Of a stretch of 64,000 nt of DNA, positions 52,632 to 61,777 are shown piece after piece. The stretch spans positions 124,001 to 188,000 of the forward strand of contig NZ_JAOVQN010000001.1 of NCBI RefSeq assembly GCF_025673445.1. Reading direction: 5' to 3'. A program made the position numbers and the translations under genes. This DNA is from Ruegeria_B marisflavi (GTDB lineage: Bacteria > Pseudomonadota > Alphaproteobacteria > Rhodobacterales > Rhodobacteraceae). Below the pieces are notes generated by a model, which saw only the letters and a program-made list of their open reading frames with translations, had not been told where the DNA came from and did no database searches. How positions within the stretch are numbered: the first letter of the stretch is position 1; each line of letters opens with the position of its first letter.

Positions 52632-54326
52632 CTATTGCCCCAACACTTCGAGCAGGACCTCGCCCGCCGCCGCCGACGGCGGGGTGGTGCCTGCGATCAT
52701 CGCCAGGGTCAGTGCCACATCCACCGTGTGCACGCGGCGCGAGACCCGGCGCGGTTCCAGCCCGAATCCGGCAAAGAACACTGGGACATAAGTGTCATAG
52801 CGCCAGGGCGAGCCATGGGTCACTGTAACGGAAAGCCCATCCATATCGTTGATGAACCAGCCGGGATCGAAGACCACATAGATATCGCCAGACCGGTCCG
52901 GGTGATAATTGTTCAGAACCGCCCGGGTCATGGCGTTTTCGGGCAGTGCCCCAAGGCGCAGGCGCGCGCTTGGCACCGCATAGGCCACCCCGTCAAAGGC
53001 CATGAGTTCCTGCGCGATGACGGTTTCCAGCGTGCTCTGGACGATGGCAGGATTCCGGCGCACCGCTTCGTCGAGGTAGAGATAGGGGTGATCGTAGCCG
53101 GTGATCAGCGGGCCGCTGATGCCGAACCGGGCCTTGATCCGCGCTATCGCGGCGTCGGTGTCCCATGTATCGGGCGAGACATATCCGCCGAGACTGCCCA
53201 GTTGCTCCAGATAGCCCGGCGCCTCGGGCGCGCCGTGATCGGCCGACAGCACCACCAGCGTGTTTTCCAGCCCGACCCGGTCGTCCACATGGGCCAGCAG
53301 ATCGGCCAGCGTGCGGTCGAGATGCATCAGGTTGTCTTCGCTCTCCAGGCTCGACGGGCCGTAGAAATGGCCGACGTAATCGGTTGAAGAGAAGCTGACG
53401 CCAAGGAAGTCTGTCACCTCGTCCGCGCCCAGGTTTTCGTTGTCGATCAGGGCCTTGGCAAAGGCCGCCGTCAGTTCGTCGCCTGCCGGGCTGACGGTCA
53501 GCAGGGTGGTGAAGTACTTGTTGTCCGATGCCGGAAACGAATGCGGAAAGGTGCGGCCGAACCCTGCAAAGTCAGGCTCCCACGGTTGATCGTCGCGGGT
53601 GCCGAACAGGTAGGATTCGGGCGGGTTCAGCAGGGACCAGGAGGTACCGGCATAGGTTTCCGGCAGGCGTTGATCGTTCCATTCGGTCACCCAGTCTGGA
53701 TACCGATCGTAGTAATAGTTGCTGGTGACGAACTGGCCTGCGGATTTCGAGAACCAGAACGCTTTGCCCACATGTCCGGCCATGGTGACGGCACCGCGAT
53801 CCTTGACGGAAACGCCGAAAACCTTGGCCTGCCCGGCCGTATGCCCGGACAGCTCATCCCCGAACGTTGTGGTCAGAATCGCCTTGGGCGAACGCCCATC
53901 TGTCTTGGCGGCACGTTGCGTCGGGTCGATTTCGGTTTCTGCGTCGACCCCGGCACCACTGGTCAGGATGGCATAACCGGGATCCTCGATATTATACACG
54001 GTGCGCCCCTGGCCGCGATCGTACCAGAGGTTCCCGACCATTCCATGCCCCGCCGGATGTGCGCCGGTGGCGAGCGTGGCATGACCTACCACGGTTTCGG
54101 TGTTCGCGTGGGCATGGTGGGCGTTGTCGAAATGAATGCCCTGTTCCATCAGGTACCGAAAGCCGCCTTCGCCGAACTGATCCGAATAGCGCATGGGCAG
54201 GTCGCCACGCAGCTGGTCGATGGTGATTTGCAGGATCAGCCGGGGTTTTTCCCGGGCATCAGCGACGCTGGACATCGCGGCGAGGCAAACGGAAACAACG
54301 AAAGAAACGCGAAGAGAATAGCCCAT
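52632..54326 (-). CDS. PafA/PhoK-type alkaline phosphatase family protein
   Basis: A 564-residue secreted metalloenzyme with an N-terminal signal peptide (FVVSVCLAAMSSVADARE). Metal and catalytic residues are visible: Asp in ITIDQLRGDLP, catalytic Thr in HANTETVVGHATLATG, Asp and His in FSSTDYVGHFYGP, the SADHGAPEAPGY motif, and the final His in THGSPWRYDT. The PafA group hydrolyses many phosphate mono- and diesters in the periplasm and gives marine bacteria access to organic phosphorus; whether phosphate-regulated cannot be told. The ATG at 54326 starts at the signal; a GTG at 54350 is in frame. The end is 7 bp from the convergent regulator gene. Confidence 0.88.
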   Translation of the reverse strand: MGYSLRVSFVVSVCLAAMSSVADAREKPRLILQITIDQLRGDLPMRYSDQFGEGGFRYLMEQGIHFDNAHHAHANTETVVGHATLATGAHPAGHGMVGNLWYDRGQGRTVYNIEDPGYAILTSGAGVDAETEIDPTQRAAKTDGRSPKAILTTTFGDELSGHTAGQAKVFGVSVKDRGAVTMAGHVGKAFWFSKSAGQFVTSNYYYDRYPDWVTEWNDQRLPETYAGTSWSLLNPPESYLFGTRDDQPWEPDFAGFGRTFPHSFPASDNKYFTTLLTVSPAGDELTAAFAKALIDNENLGADEVTDFLGVSFSSTDYVGHFYGPSSLESEDNLMHLDRTLADLLAHVDDRVGLENTLVVLSADHGAPEAPGYLEQLGSLGGYVSPDTWDTDAAIARIKARFGISGPLITGYDHPYLYLDEAVRRNPAIVQSTLETVIAQELMAFDGVAYAVPSARLRLGALPENAMTRAVLNNYHPDRSGDIYVVFDPGWFINDMDGLSVTVTHGSPWRYDTYVPVFFAGFGLEPRRVSRRVHTVDVALTLAMIAGTTPPSAAAGEVLLEVLGQ

Positions 54327-54402
54327 GTGAACACCCGAAAGCTGAAACACATTCAGGCTAGCATATGTTCAGCGCGCGAACCAAGCGCGACGCTTCAGTT
54401 CG

Positions 54403-54987
54403 TCAAAGCTGGTCCGCCGGAGCAAGCGGGAAAAACTGGCCGGATGACCAGACGCCGAACCATCCCTGATGCTCGGTTCCCTGGTCCACCAGACGATAAA
54501 ACGTCTTGCGGTCGATCAATGCCTCGAGCCCGGCGCGTACATGGACATAGGGCGACGGCTCACCCGTTTCCGGATCGCGCTCCAGTCTGATTCTGTTTTC
54601 TGGTCCGGCAATGGTCGTATCACCGACGTTGGTGGTAAAGGTCAGCACCTGATCCCGCCCGTCGCCGGTCACATCGCAGTCGACTGCGACAAAGGGCGCA
54701 TCGTCGACGGTGATGGCCACTTTTTCGACCGGTGTCACCAGAAAGAACTGCCCGTCCTCCAGTTTGAGAATGGAGGAGAACAGGCGCACCATGTTGGACC
54801 GGTTTATCGGTGTGCCTTCGTGATACCAGGTACCGTTGCGGGCGATCCGCATGTCCATTTCGCCGGTCAGCGGTGGATTCCACAGGTGAACGGGCGGCAA
54901 ACCCCTTGGTTTCACTGTCCGCACCGCTGCCGCCAGACTGTCGGCAGATGGTTTCACAGGCTTTTGTCCGCTCATTGTTTTTGCCAT
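54403..54987 (-). CDS. DUF1285 protein
   Basis: A 194-residue DUF1285 protein. Landmarks are VHLWNPPLTGEMDMRIARNGTWYHEGTPI, LFSSIL and the YVHVRAGLEALIDRKTFYRL block. A structural study of the family showed two beta-domains but gave no function. No signal or membrane segment is visible. It is divergent from the moxR gene at 55041, 53 bp away. DUF1285-MoxR adjacency is seen in several alphaproteobacteria, suggesting a functional link to the operon. Confidence 0.85.
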   Translation of the reverse strand: MAKTMSGQKPVKPSADSLAAAVRTVKPRGLPPVHLWNPPLTGEMDMRIARNGTWYHEGTPINRSNMVRLFSSILKLEDGQFFLVTPVEKVAITVDDAPFVAVDCDVTGDGRDQVLTFTTNVGDTTIAGPENRIRLERDPETGEPSPYVHVRAGLEALIDRKTFYRLVDQGTEHQGWFGVWSSGQFFPLAPADQL

Positions 54988-55040
54988 TTCCTGTCAGCGC
55001 GATACACTCATACCCATATAGTTGTCGCGGAGGGAAAACC

Positions 55041-56048
55041 ATGTCCGAACCTGCCGATCTTATCGGGGAAATCGACGCGCTTGGAGAGAAGCTGAGGCAG
55101 GCGCGCGCGTCGATCACCCGGCGGTTCATCGGGCAGGAACGCGTGGTGGACCTTACCCTGACCGCGCTTTTGTGCGGTGGTCATGCGTTGCTGATCGGCC
55201 TGCCGGGACTGGGCAAGACGCGGCTGGTCGAGACGCTGAGCACCGTGATGGGGCTGCATGGCAATCGCATCCAGTTCACGCCAGACCTGATGCCCGCTGA
55301 TATCCTGGGGTCCGAGGTGCTGGATACCGCCGAGGACGGCAGCCGCCATTTCCGGTTCATTCCCGGCCCGATCTTTTGCCAGCTTTTGATGGCGGACGAG
55401 ATCAACCGGGCCAGCCCGCGCACCCAGTCGGCGCTGTTGCAGGCGATGCAGGAAAGGACCGTGACGGTCGCGGGCGAGAATCGTTCGCTGGGCACCCCGT
55501 TCCATGTGCTGGCGACACAGAACCCGATTGAGCAGGAGGGGACCTATCCGTTGCCAGAGGCGCAGTTGGACCGGTTCCTGGTGCAGGTCGACGTGCATTA
55601 CCCGGACCGCGCGACGGAACGCGAGATCCTGCTGGCCACCACTGGTGCCGAAGAGGCCGAGGCGCATCAGGTGATGACACGGGACGAGTTGCTGGCAGCG
55701 CAGGTTCTGCTCAGGCGGATGCCGGTAGGCGAATCGGTGGTCGAGATGATCCTGGATCTGGTGCGCGCGTTCCGGCCCGACGAACCCGGCGCCAGTGAGC
55801 GGGTGCGTGACACGGTTGCATGGGGTCCCGGACCACGCGCGGCGCAGGCGCTGATGCTGACGGTGCGGGCGCGTGCCTTGTTGCAGGGGCGGTTGGCGCC
55901 CAATGCCGAAGACGTGATCGACATGGCCCGCCCGGTGTTGAGCCACCGGATGGCACTCAACTTTGCCGCCCGTGCGCGCGGCGACAGCCTGGCGCAACTG
56001 ATCGACGCGACCGCTGCCGGATTGGCCCGTACCGAGGCCGCCGCGTGA
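55041..56048 (+). CDS. MoxR-family AAA+ ATPase
   Basis: A 335-residue AAA+ ATPase. Walker A is LLIGLPGLGKTRL, Walker B is LLMADEINRASPRTQSALL, sensor 1 ATQNPIEQEGTYPLPEAQLDRF and a C-terminal helical lid follow. MoxR ATPases act as chaperones for VWA-type partners, often in metal insertion or complex activation. The ATG at 55041 follows GGAGGG; an open frame upstream is antisense to DUF1285 gene. The GTG start of the DUF58 gene overlaps its stop (GTGA). Confidence 0.92.
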   Translation: MSEPADLIGEIDALGEKLRQARASITRRFIGQERVVDLTLTALLCGGHALLIGLPGLGKTRLVETLSTVMGLHGNRIQFTPDLMPADILGSEVLDTAEDGSRHFRFIPGPIFCQLLMADEINRASPRTQSALLQAMQERTVTVAGENRSLGTPFHVLATQNPIEQEGTYPLPEAQLDRFLVQVDVHYPDRATEREILLATTGAEEAEAHQVMTRDELLAAQVLLRRMPVGESVVEMILDLVRAFRPDEPGASERVRDTVAWGPGPRAAQALMLTVRARALLQGRLAPNAEDVIDMARPVLSHRMALNFAARARGDSLAQLIDATAAGLARTEAAA

Positions 56049-56920
56049 GCGCCCCGCGCGCCCTGAGGCAACGGGCCGAGGCACAGGCCGAGACCCTGCC
56101 GCCTCTTTTGGCGCGCGCGGAACATCTGGCCGGTACGGTCCTGCTTGGCGATCATGGACGCAGGCGAGCCGGGCTGGGGGATGATTTCTGGCAGTATCGC
56201 CCGGCGCAGCCGGGCGACAGTCGGCGAATGATCGACCACCGCCGTTCGGCGCGCGGAGATGTGCAATACGTGCGCGAACGCGAGTGGGAGATCGCGCAAT
56301 CGGTCATGCTGTGGGTCGATCAGGGCGCGTCCATGCGGTTCACCTCTGACAAGGCGCTTGAGACCAAGGCCGATCGGGCTCGGTTGCTGAGTCTTGCGGT
56401 GGCGATCCTGCTGGTGCGGGCGGGCGAACGGGTTGGACTAACCGGAACCACCTTGCCGCCGCGGCGGGGTAACGGCCAGATCCACCGGCTTGCCGAAGCC
56501 TGGTCGCGGGATGTGGCGACCGACTATGCGCCGCCCGAGCATCGGGCGATGATCCCACATGCGCGCGCGCTGTTCATATCCGATTTCCTGGGCGACATGG
56601 CCGAGGTGGAGCTGGCCCTGACCAAGGCCGCCGACCGGGGGGTCAGGGGCGTTGTCTTTCAGGTTCTCGACCCAAGCGAGGAAAGCTTTCCCTATCAGGG
56701 GCGGACCATTTTCGAAAGCGTCGGCGGATCGATCCGTCATGAAACCCTGAAGGCAGGTGAATTGCGGGGCCGTTACCTGGAGCGGCTCGCCGAGCGGCGG
56801 GATGCCCTGACCCACCTTTGCCGTGCGACCGGGTGGCAACTGGGCCTGCACCATACGGGTGACAGTGCGCAAACTGCCTTGCTCTGGCTGTGGCGCGCGC
56901 TGGATGGAGGCACGCGATGA
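56045..56920 (+). CDS. DUF58 (VWA-like) protein
   Basis: A 291-residue DUF58 protein. Signature segments are WQYRPAQPGDSRRMIDHRRSAR and the VWA-like region MLWVDQGASMRF, where the canonical MIDAS DxSxS reads DQGAS, with Gly replacing the first Ser. This may weaken metal binding. DUF58 proteins are the standard partner of MoxR ATPases. No transmembrane helix is visible. The GTG start forms a 4-bp overlap with moxR and its stop overlaps the next ATG. Confidence 0.9.
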   Translation: MSAPRALRQRAEAQAETLPPLLARAEHLAGTVLLGDHGRRRAGLGDDFWQYRPAQPGDSRRMIDHRRSARGDVQYVREREWEIAQSVMLWVDQGASMRFTSDKALETKADRARLLSLAVAILLVRAGERVGLTGTTLPPRRGNGQIHRLAEAWSRDVATDYAPPEHRAMIPHARALFISDFLGDMAEVELALTKAADRGVRGVVFQVLDPSEESFPYQGRTIFESVGGSIRHETLKAGELRGRYLERLAERRDALTHLCRATGWQLGLHHTGDSAQTALLWLWRALDGGTR

Positions 56921-59685
56921 CGGTGCTGGGCGGTATCGGTTTCGCGTCGCCCTGGTTGTTGACCGGGCTTCTGGCGCTGCCGATCTTGTGGCTGATCCTG
57001 CGTGCGGTGCCGCCGGCGCCGATCCGGCGTATGTTCCCGGCGGTGACGCTGCTGCTTGGCCTGCGCGACGACGAAAGCGTGTCGGATCGCACGCCATGGT
57101 GGCTGTTGCTGATCCGAATGCTCGCGGTCGCGGCGGTGATCGTCGGGCTGGCCGGTCCGGTCTTGAATCCTCAGCGCGAGGCGGATGGCACAGGTCCGCT
57201 CTTGCTGTTGCTTGATGCCAGCTGGGCCGGGTCGGCAGGGAGGGGTCAGCGGATGGAGCTGCTCGATACCCAACTGACCGAGGCAGGCCGGGCCGACAGG
57301 CCGGTGGCGGTGATGAGACTGTCCGCGCCAGAGGCGCCCGTGTTCCAGTCGGCGGTCAGCTGGAAAACCCGTCTTGCGGGGCTGAAGCCGGAACCATGGC
57401 AGCCGGGGGCTGCGCAAATTGCTGCGGCTGTGGAAGACATCCGGTCGGTCTCTGGCGGGTTTGATACGCATTGGTTGAGCGACGGTTTGGATTTCGACGG
57501 GCGGGAACAGGTTTTGTCGGCGCTTGCCGACCGCGGCGATGTGACGGTTTTTCAATCGCCCGACCCGGTGATTGCACTGCGCCCGGCGCAATACGCTGAC
57601 GGTGCAATTCAGCTTTCGCTGGTGCGGTCCGCTGGTGGCAGCGAGCGGGTGCAGGGGGTCGTCGCGCTTGGCCCCGATCCTTCGGGCACCGTGCGGGTAC
57701 TGGAACGGGCCGAGGTTGGTTTTGACGTCGAGGCGACCGAGGCAACGATTGCCTTGTCGCTCCCCTCGGAACTGCGGGCGCGGATCACCCGGTTTGAACT
57801 GGAGGGCCAACGCTCGGCTGGGGCAGTGGCCTTGACCGATGACGGTTTGCGCCGGCGCGAAGTGGCCCTGTTCGCGGGGCGTCAGGACCGCGAAGGTTTG
57901 GAGCTTCTCTCGCCGCTGCACTATTTGACCCAGGTTCTGGTCCCGACCGCTGATTTTGTCGACGGCGCGCTGCTTGACGTGCTTCCGGCCAATCCGGACG
58001 TGATCGTTCTGGCCGATGTCGCGACGTTGGCGCCGCCCGAAACCAGCGCCCTGATCGAATGGGTCGAAAACGGGGGCCTGTTGCTGCGGTTCTCGGGGCC
58101 ACGGATGGCGGCCAGCGACATCGGCCGGGATGAGAGCGATCCGCTCTTGCCGGTGCGCTTGCGCAGCGGCGGGCGCACCGTGGGCGGCGCCATGAGCTGG
58201 GGCGAAGCCAAGACACTTGCGCCTTTCGCGGAGAACTCTCCATTTTACGGGCTGAAAGTGCCGCCCGACGTGACCGTTTCGACCCAGGTTGTCGCGCAAC
58301 CCGATCCCGATCTGGCGGACAAGGTCATCGCGGCGTTGAGCGATGGAACGCCCCTGGTGACGCGCAAGCCCCTGGGGCTGGGTCAGGTGGTTCTGTTCCA
58401 TGTGACGGCAGACGCCGAGTGGTCGTCGTTGCCGTTGTCGGGGTTGTTTGTCGAAATGCTGGACCGGTTGGCGGTGTCGTCCAGCGCCAAACAGGTCGAT
58501 GCCGAGGCGCTGGAAGGCACGGTTTGGAGCCCGGTCCGAGTCATGGACGGGTTTGGCCAACTGGAAGAGGCGGGCAACCTGCCCGGGGTCGATGGGGTTT
58601 CGCTGGTGTCCGATCCGCTTGGCCCTGAAATCAGACCGGGCATCTACAGCAACGAGAAACGGCGGCTGGCCCGCAATGTGCTGCGGTCGGACACGACACT
58701 GTTGGTTGCCGAGTGGCCGCCGTCTGTTCCGGTTGTCGGTCTTTTGATCAAGGCCGAACGGCCGCTTGGCGGCTGGCTGTTGTCCTTGGCGCTGATGCTG
58801 TTGGCGGTTGATATCGTGGCGTCCCTGGCCTTGTCGGGTCGCCTGGGGGCCTTGCGCCGGGCCGCCCCCCTGATCGCGGCGGTGTTCGTTTTCACCCCCG
58901 ATGCGCAGGCGCAGACCGCCGAAGCGACGGAACGCTTTGCCCTGGAGGCGACGCATGAAATGGTGCTGGCTCATGTGTTGACAGGCAACAAGAGCGTGGA
59001 TGACGTCGCCTGGGCGGGCCTGTTGGGACTGTCGCGCACGCTCTATTACCGCACCTCGGTGGAACCGGCCGATCCAATCGGTGTGGATCTGGAGCGGGAT
59101 GAACTGGCGTTCTTTCCCATGCTTTACTGGCCGGTGACGCCGGATCAGCCAGCCCCGTCCGAAGCCGCCTATGCCCGGCTGAATACCTATCTGCGTCTGG
59201 GTGGCATGATCCTGTTCGATACGCGGGACGCGGATGTCGCGCGGTTTGGGTCTGGCAGCCCAAACGGCCGCAAGCTTCAGCAACTGGCCGCTCCGCTGGA
59301 CATACCGCCGCTGGAGCCGGTGCCGGGCGATCATGTGCTGACCCGCGCCTTTTACCTGCTTCAGGATTTCCCGGGGCGCCATTCCGGCACCGATGTCTGG
59401 GTCGAGTCCGCGCCGATGGACGCGGAACGGATCGAAGGCATGCCGTTCCGAAACCTCAATGACGGGGTCACGCCCGTGGTGATCGGCGGCAACGACTGGG
59501 CTGCGGCCTGGGCGGTGGACCGCGATGGCCGCGCGCTTTTGCCGGTGGGGCGGGGCCTGGCCGGGGAACGCCAGCGCGAGCTTGCCTATCGATTTGGTAT
59601 CAATCTGGTGATGCATGTGCTGACCGGAAACTACAAATCGGACCAGGTGCATGTGCCTGCTCTGCTGGACAGGTTGGGCCAATGA
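56917..59685 (+). CDS. BatA-N / DUF4159 membrane protein
   Basis: A 922-residue protein. The first about 90 residues are BatA-type with two transmembrane helices (FASPWLLTGLLALPILWLIL and a second before GPVLNPQ). A VWA-like region follows with a degenerate DASWAGSAG, then a glutamine-amidotransferase-like segment with ALIEWVENGGLLLRFSGP. A further membrane helix precedes the C-terminal DUF4159 domain (about 680-922, starting in FALEATHEMVLAH, with LNTYLRLGGMILFDTRDAD). Domains are recognised by overall pattern. Inner membrane with a large soluble part. The ATG at 56917 overlaps DUF58 by 4 bp; its own stop overlaps the next gene by 4 bp. Confidence 0.85.
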   Translation: MTVLGGIGFASPWLLTGLLALPILWLILRAVPPAPIRRMFPAVTLLLGLRDDESVSDRTPWWLLLIRMLAVAAVIVGLAGPVLNPQREADGTGPLLLLLDASWAGSAGRGQRMELLDTQLTEAGRADRPVAVMRLSAPEAPVFQSAVSWKTRLAGLKPEPWQPGAAQIAAAVEDIRSVSGGFDTHWLSDGLDFDGREQVLSALADRGDVTVFQSPDPVIALRPAQYADGAIQLSLVRSAGGSERVQGVVALGPDPSGTVRVLERAEVGFDVEATEATIALSLPSELRARITRFELEGQRSAGAVALTDDGLRRREVALFAGRQDREGLELLSPLHYLTQVLVPTADFVDGALLDVLPANPDVIVLADVATLAPPETSALIEWVENGGLLLRFSGPRMAASDIGRDESDPLLPVRLRSGGRTVGGAMSWGEAKTLAPFAENSPFYGLKVPPDVTVSTQVVAQPDPDLADKVIAALSDGTPLVTRKPLGLGQVVLFHVTADAEWSSLPLSGLFVEMLDRLAVSSSAKQVDAEALEGTVWSPVRVMDGFGQLEEAGNLPGVDGVSLVSDPLGPEIRPGIYSNEKRRLARNVLRSDTTLLVAEWPPSVPVVGLLIKAERPLGGWLLSLALMLLAVDIVASLALSGRLGALRRAAPLIAAVFVFTPDAQAQTAEATERFALEATHEMVLAHVLTGNKSVDDVAWAGLLGLSRTLYYRTSVEPADPIGVDLERDELAFFPMLYWPVTPDQPAPSEAAYARLNTYLRLGGMILFDTRDADVARFGSGSPNGRKLQQLAAPLDIPPLEPVPGDHVLTRAFYLLQDFPGRHSGTDVWVESAPMDAERIEGMPFRNLNDGVTPVVIGGNDWAAAWAVDRDGRALLPVGRGLAGERQRELAYRFGINLVMHVLTGNYKSDQVHVPALLDRLGQ

Positions 59686-61727
59686 CCGGAAGTCTTCTGT
59701 TCGATCCTTTGGTCCCGCTTGTCCTGTTGATCGTTCTGGCGGTGCTGACCGTGCTGGGTGTGGTGCTTGCGCTTTGGCGCGGGTTGTCGGGTTGGGCGTT
59801 GAGGGGGTTGTCGGCCCTGGTGCTGCTGGCGGCACTGGCAGGCCCGGTCTGGCAAATCGAAGATCGCGAGCCGCTGACGGACATCGTTCTGATGCTGGAG
59901 GACGAGAGCGCGAGCCAGACTGTATCGGACCGCCCGGAGCAGACCCGTTTGGCAGCAGATCGTATGGCCGCCGAGATCGAGAAACGGCCCAACACGGAGT
60001 TGCGCCGGATTCGCGTCGGTGATGGCGAGGGCGACAGCGGCACGCGTCTGATGTCGGCCTTGTCCGATGCGCTGAACGAAGAGCCGCGCGCCCGGATCGC
60101 CGGTATCATCGCCCTGTCCGACGGGCAGGTTCACGATACCGACCGGGCCCCCGACCTGCCTGCGCCGCTGCATCTGTTGTTGTCCGGTCGCGAGAGTGAC
60201 TGGGACCGTCGCTTGGTAGTCAAGAATGCCCCCGCATTCGCCATCATCGGCGAGCCGGTCACCCTGAGCCTAAGGATCGAGGACAATGGCGCTGTCCCTG
60301 ATGTTGTTGGGCCGATGGCCGAGCTTCGGATATCGGTCGATGGCGGTGAGCCGGACAGATTGAGCATTCCGGTGGGGCAAGACTTCGACCTGCCGATCAC
60401 CTTGCCGCATGGCGGGCGCAATGTGATCCAGTTTCTGGTGCCGGTGGCCGATGGGGAACTGACCGACCGCAACAACTCCGCGCTGGTCCAGATTAACGGG
60501 GTTCGTGACAGGCTGCGGGTGCTGCTGGTGTCGGGGCAGCCGCACCCGGGCGGGCGCACCTGGCGCAATCTTCTCAAGTCCGACAGTTCCGTCGATCTGG
60601 TCCATTTCACCATCCTGCGCCCGCCGGAAAAACAGGACGGTGTCCCTGTGGACGAACTGAGCCTGATCGCCTTTCCGACCCGGGAACTCTTCCTGGAGAA
60701 GATCGACGATTTCGACCTGATCATCTTTGACCGATATAGGCGGCGGGGAATACTGCCCGCGATCTATCTGGACAATGTCGCCAACTATGTGAATGGCGGT
60801 GGCGCGGTTCTGGTGGCGGCGGGGCCAGATTTTGCCACCGCCGACAGCATTTATCGGTCGCCGCTGGCGCCGATCCTGCCAGCAGAGCCGACGGCGCGCG
60901 TCATCGAAGAGCATTTCCGCCCGGAGGTATCCAAGGACGGCGCGCGTCATCCCGTGACCTCAGGCCTGGACGGCGCGGGCGAATGGGGCGGTTGGCTGCG
61001 CCAGATCGACGTTCTGCCCCGGTCCGGACATGTATTGATGAACGGTGTCGAGGAGCGTCCGCTCTTGGTGCTCGACCGGGTGGGCGAGGGGCGCGTGGCG
61101 CTTCTGGCTTCGGATCACGCCTGGCTCTGGGGACGCGGATACGAGGGCGGCGGCCCGCAGATGGAGCTGTTGCGGCGGCTGGCGCATTGGATGATGAAAG
61201 AGCCCGAGCTTGAGGAAGACGCGTTGTGGGCAGAGGTTCAGAACCAGACCATGCGCATCATTCGTCGGACGCTTGAGGCCGATGTGGGCTCTGTCACGGT
61301 CACCAGACCGGATGGCACCACCGACGAAATCCCGCTGGCCGAGGTGTCGCCGGGCCGGTTTGAAGCCTTGTATGCGGGTCCCGAAATAGGTCTCTACAAA
61401 CTCAGCGAGGGCGGCAAGACGGCAGTTGTCGGTCTGGGTCCTGCTGCGCCGCGCGAGTTCGAGGCGACCATCGCGACGCAAGAGGTTCTTGCGCCGCTGA
61501 TCGCGCCGCTACGGGGCGGGGTTTTTCGAATGGAGGACGGTTTGCCGACAGTGCGCAATGTGCGCGAAGGGCGGCCTGCCTCGGGGCGCGGGTGGTTGGG
61601 TCTGACGCCTCGGGAAACCTATCAAACCCGCAACATTCGGCAAACGCCGCTGGCTCCGTCCTGGTTGGTTTTGCTACTGTCTACGGGGTTCCTGATTGCC
61701 GGTTGGCTGAGAGAAGGGCGCCGATAG
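59682..61727 (+). CDS. membrane VWA / glutamine-amidotransferase-like protein
   Basis: A 681-residue protein with two N-terminal transmembrane helices (PLVLLIVLAVLTVLGVVLAL and a following one) and one C-terminal (SWLVLLLSTGFLIAGWL). After the first pair lies a VWA-like domain with a good MIDAS motif (LEDESASQ, DxSxS) and a later ALSDGQVHD. Then a Cys-free GATase1-like domain around VLLVSGQPHPGGRTWRNLL and YVNGGGAVLVAAGPDF. It closes the MoxR operon, following the DUF4159 gene with an ATGA overlap. No enzymatic residues of true amidotransferase are seen. Function unknown. Confidence 0.8.
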   Translation: MTGSLLFDPLVPLVLLIVLAVLTVLGVVLALWRGLSGWALRGLSALVLLAALAGPVWQIEDREPLTDIVLMLEDESASQTVSDRPEQTRLAADRMAAEIEKRPNTELRRIRVGDGEGDSGTRLMSALSDALNEEPRARIAGIIALSDGQVHDTDRAPDLPAPLHLLLSGRESDWDRRLVVKNAPAFAIIGEPVTLSLRIEDNGAVPDVVGPMAELRISVDGGEPDRLSIPVGQDFDLPITLPHGGRNVIQFLVPVADGELTDRNNSALVQINGVRDRLRVLLVSGQPHPGGRTWRNLLKSDSSVDLVHFTILRPPEKQDGVPVDELSLIAFPTRELFLEKIDDFDLIIFDRYRRRGILPAIYLDNVANYVNGGGAVLVAAGPDFATADSIYRSPLAPILPAEPTARVIEEHFRPEVSKDGARHPVTSGLDGAGEWGGWLRQIDVLPRSGHVLMNGVEERPLLVLDRVGEGRVALLASDHAWLWGRGYEGGGPQMELLRRLAHWMMKEPELEEDALWAEVQNQTMRIIRRTLEADVGSVTVTRPDGTTDEIPLAEVSPGRFEALYAGPEIGLYKLSEGGKTAVVGLGPAAPREFEATIATQEVLAPLIAPLRGGVFRMEDGLPTVRNVREGRPASGRGWLGLTPRETYQTRNIRQTPLAPSWLVLLLSTGFLIAGWLREGRR

Positions 61728-61735
61728 GCCCTTGC

Positions 61736-61777
61736 CGGACCGGGGCCGTCAGCGCAGCGTGACGGTGGCCCGGTCCG
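61736..61777. terminator. imperfect palindrome at the convergent end of the MoxR operon and pbpC
   Basis: CGGACCGGG (61736-61744) pairs with CCCGGTCCG (61769-61777), and CCGTCA (61746-61751) with TGACGG (61760-61765), around a GCGCAGCG loop. It begins in the 21-bp gap and runs into the last codons of pbpC. A bidirectional terminator is likely, though there is no T tract. Confidence 0.6.

Noticed and set aside
56773..59835. A 1020-codon open frame antisense to the DUF4159 gene
   Set aside because: High-GC coding shadow; its product is His/Arg/Gln-rich without domain signals, while the plus strand has recognisable domains and coupled starts.
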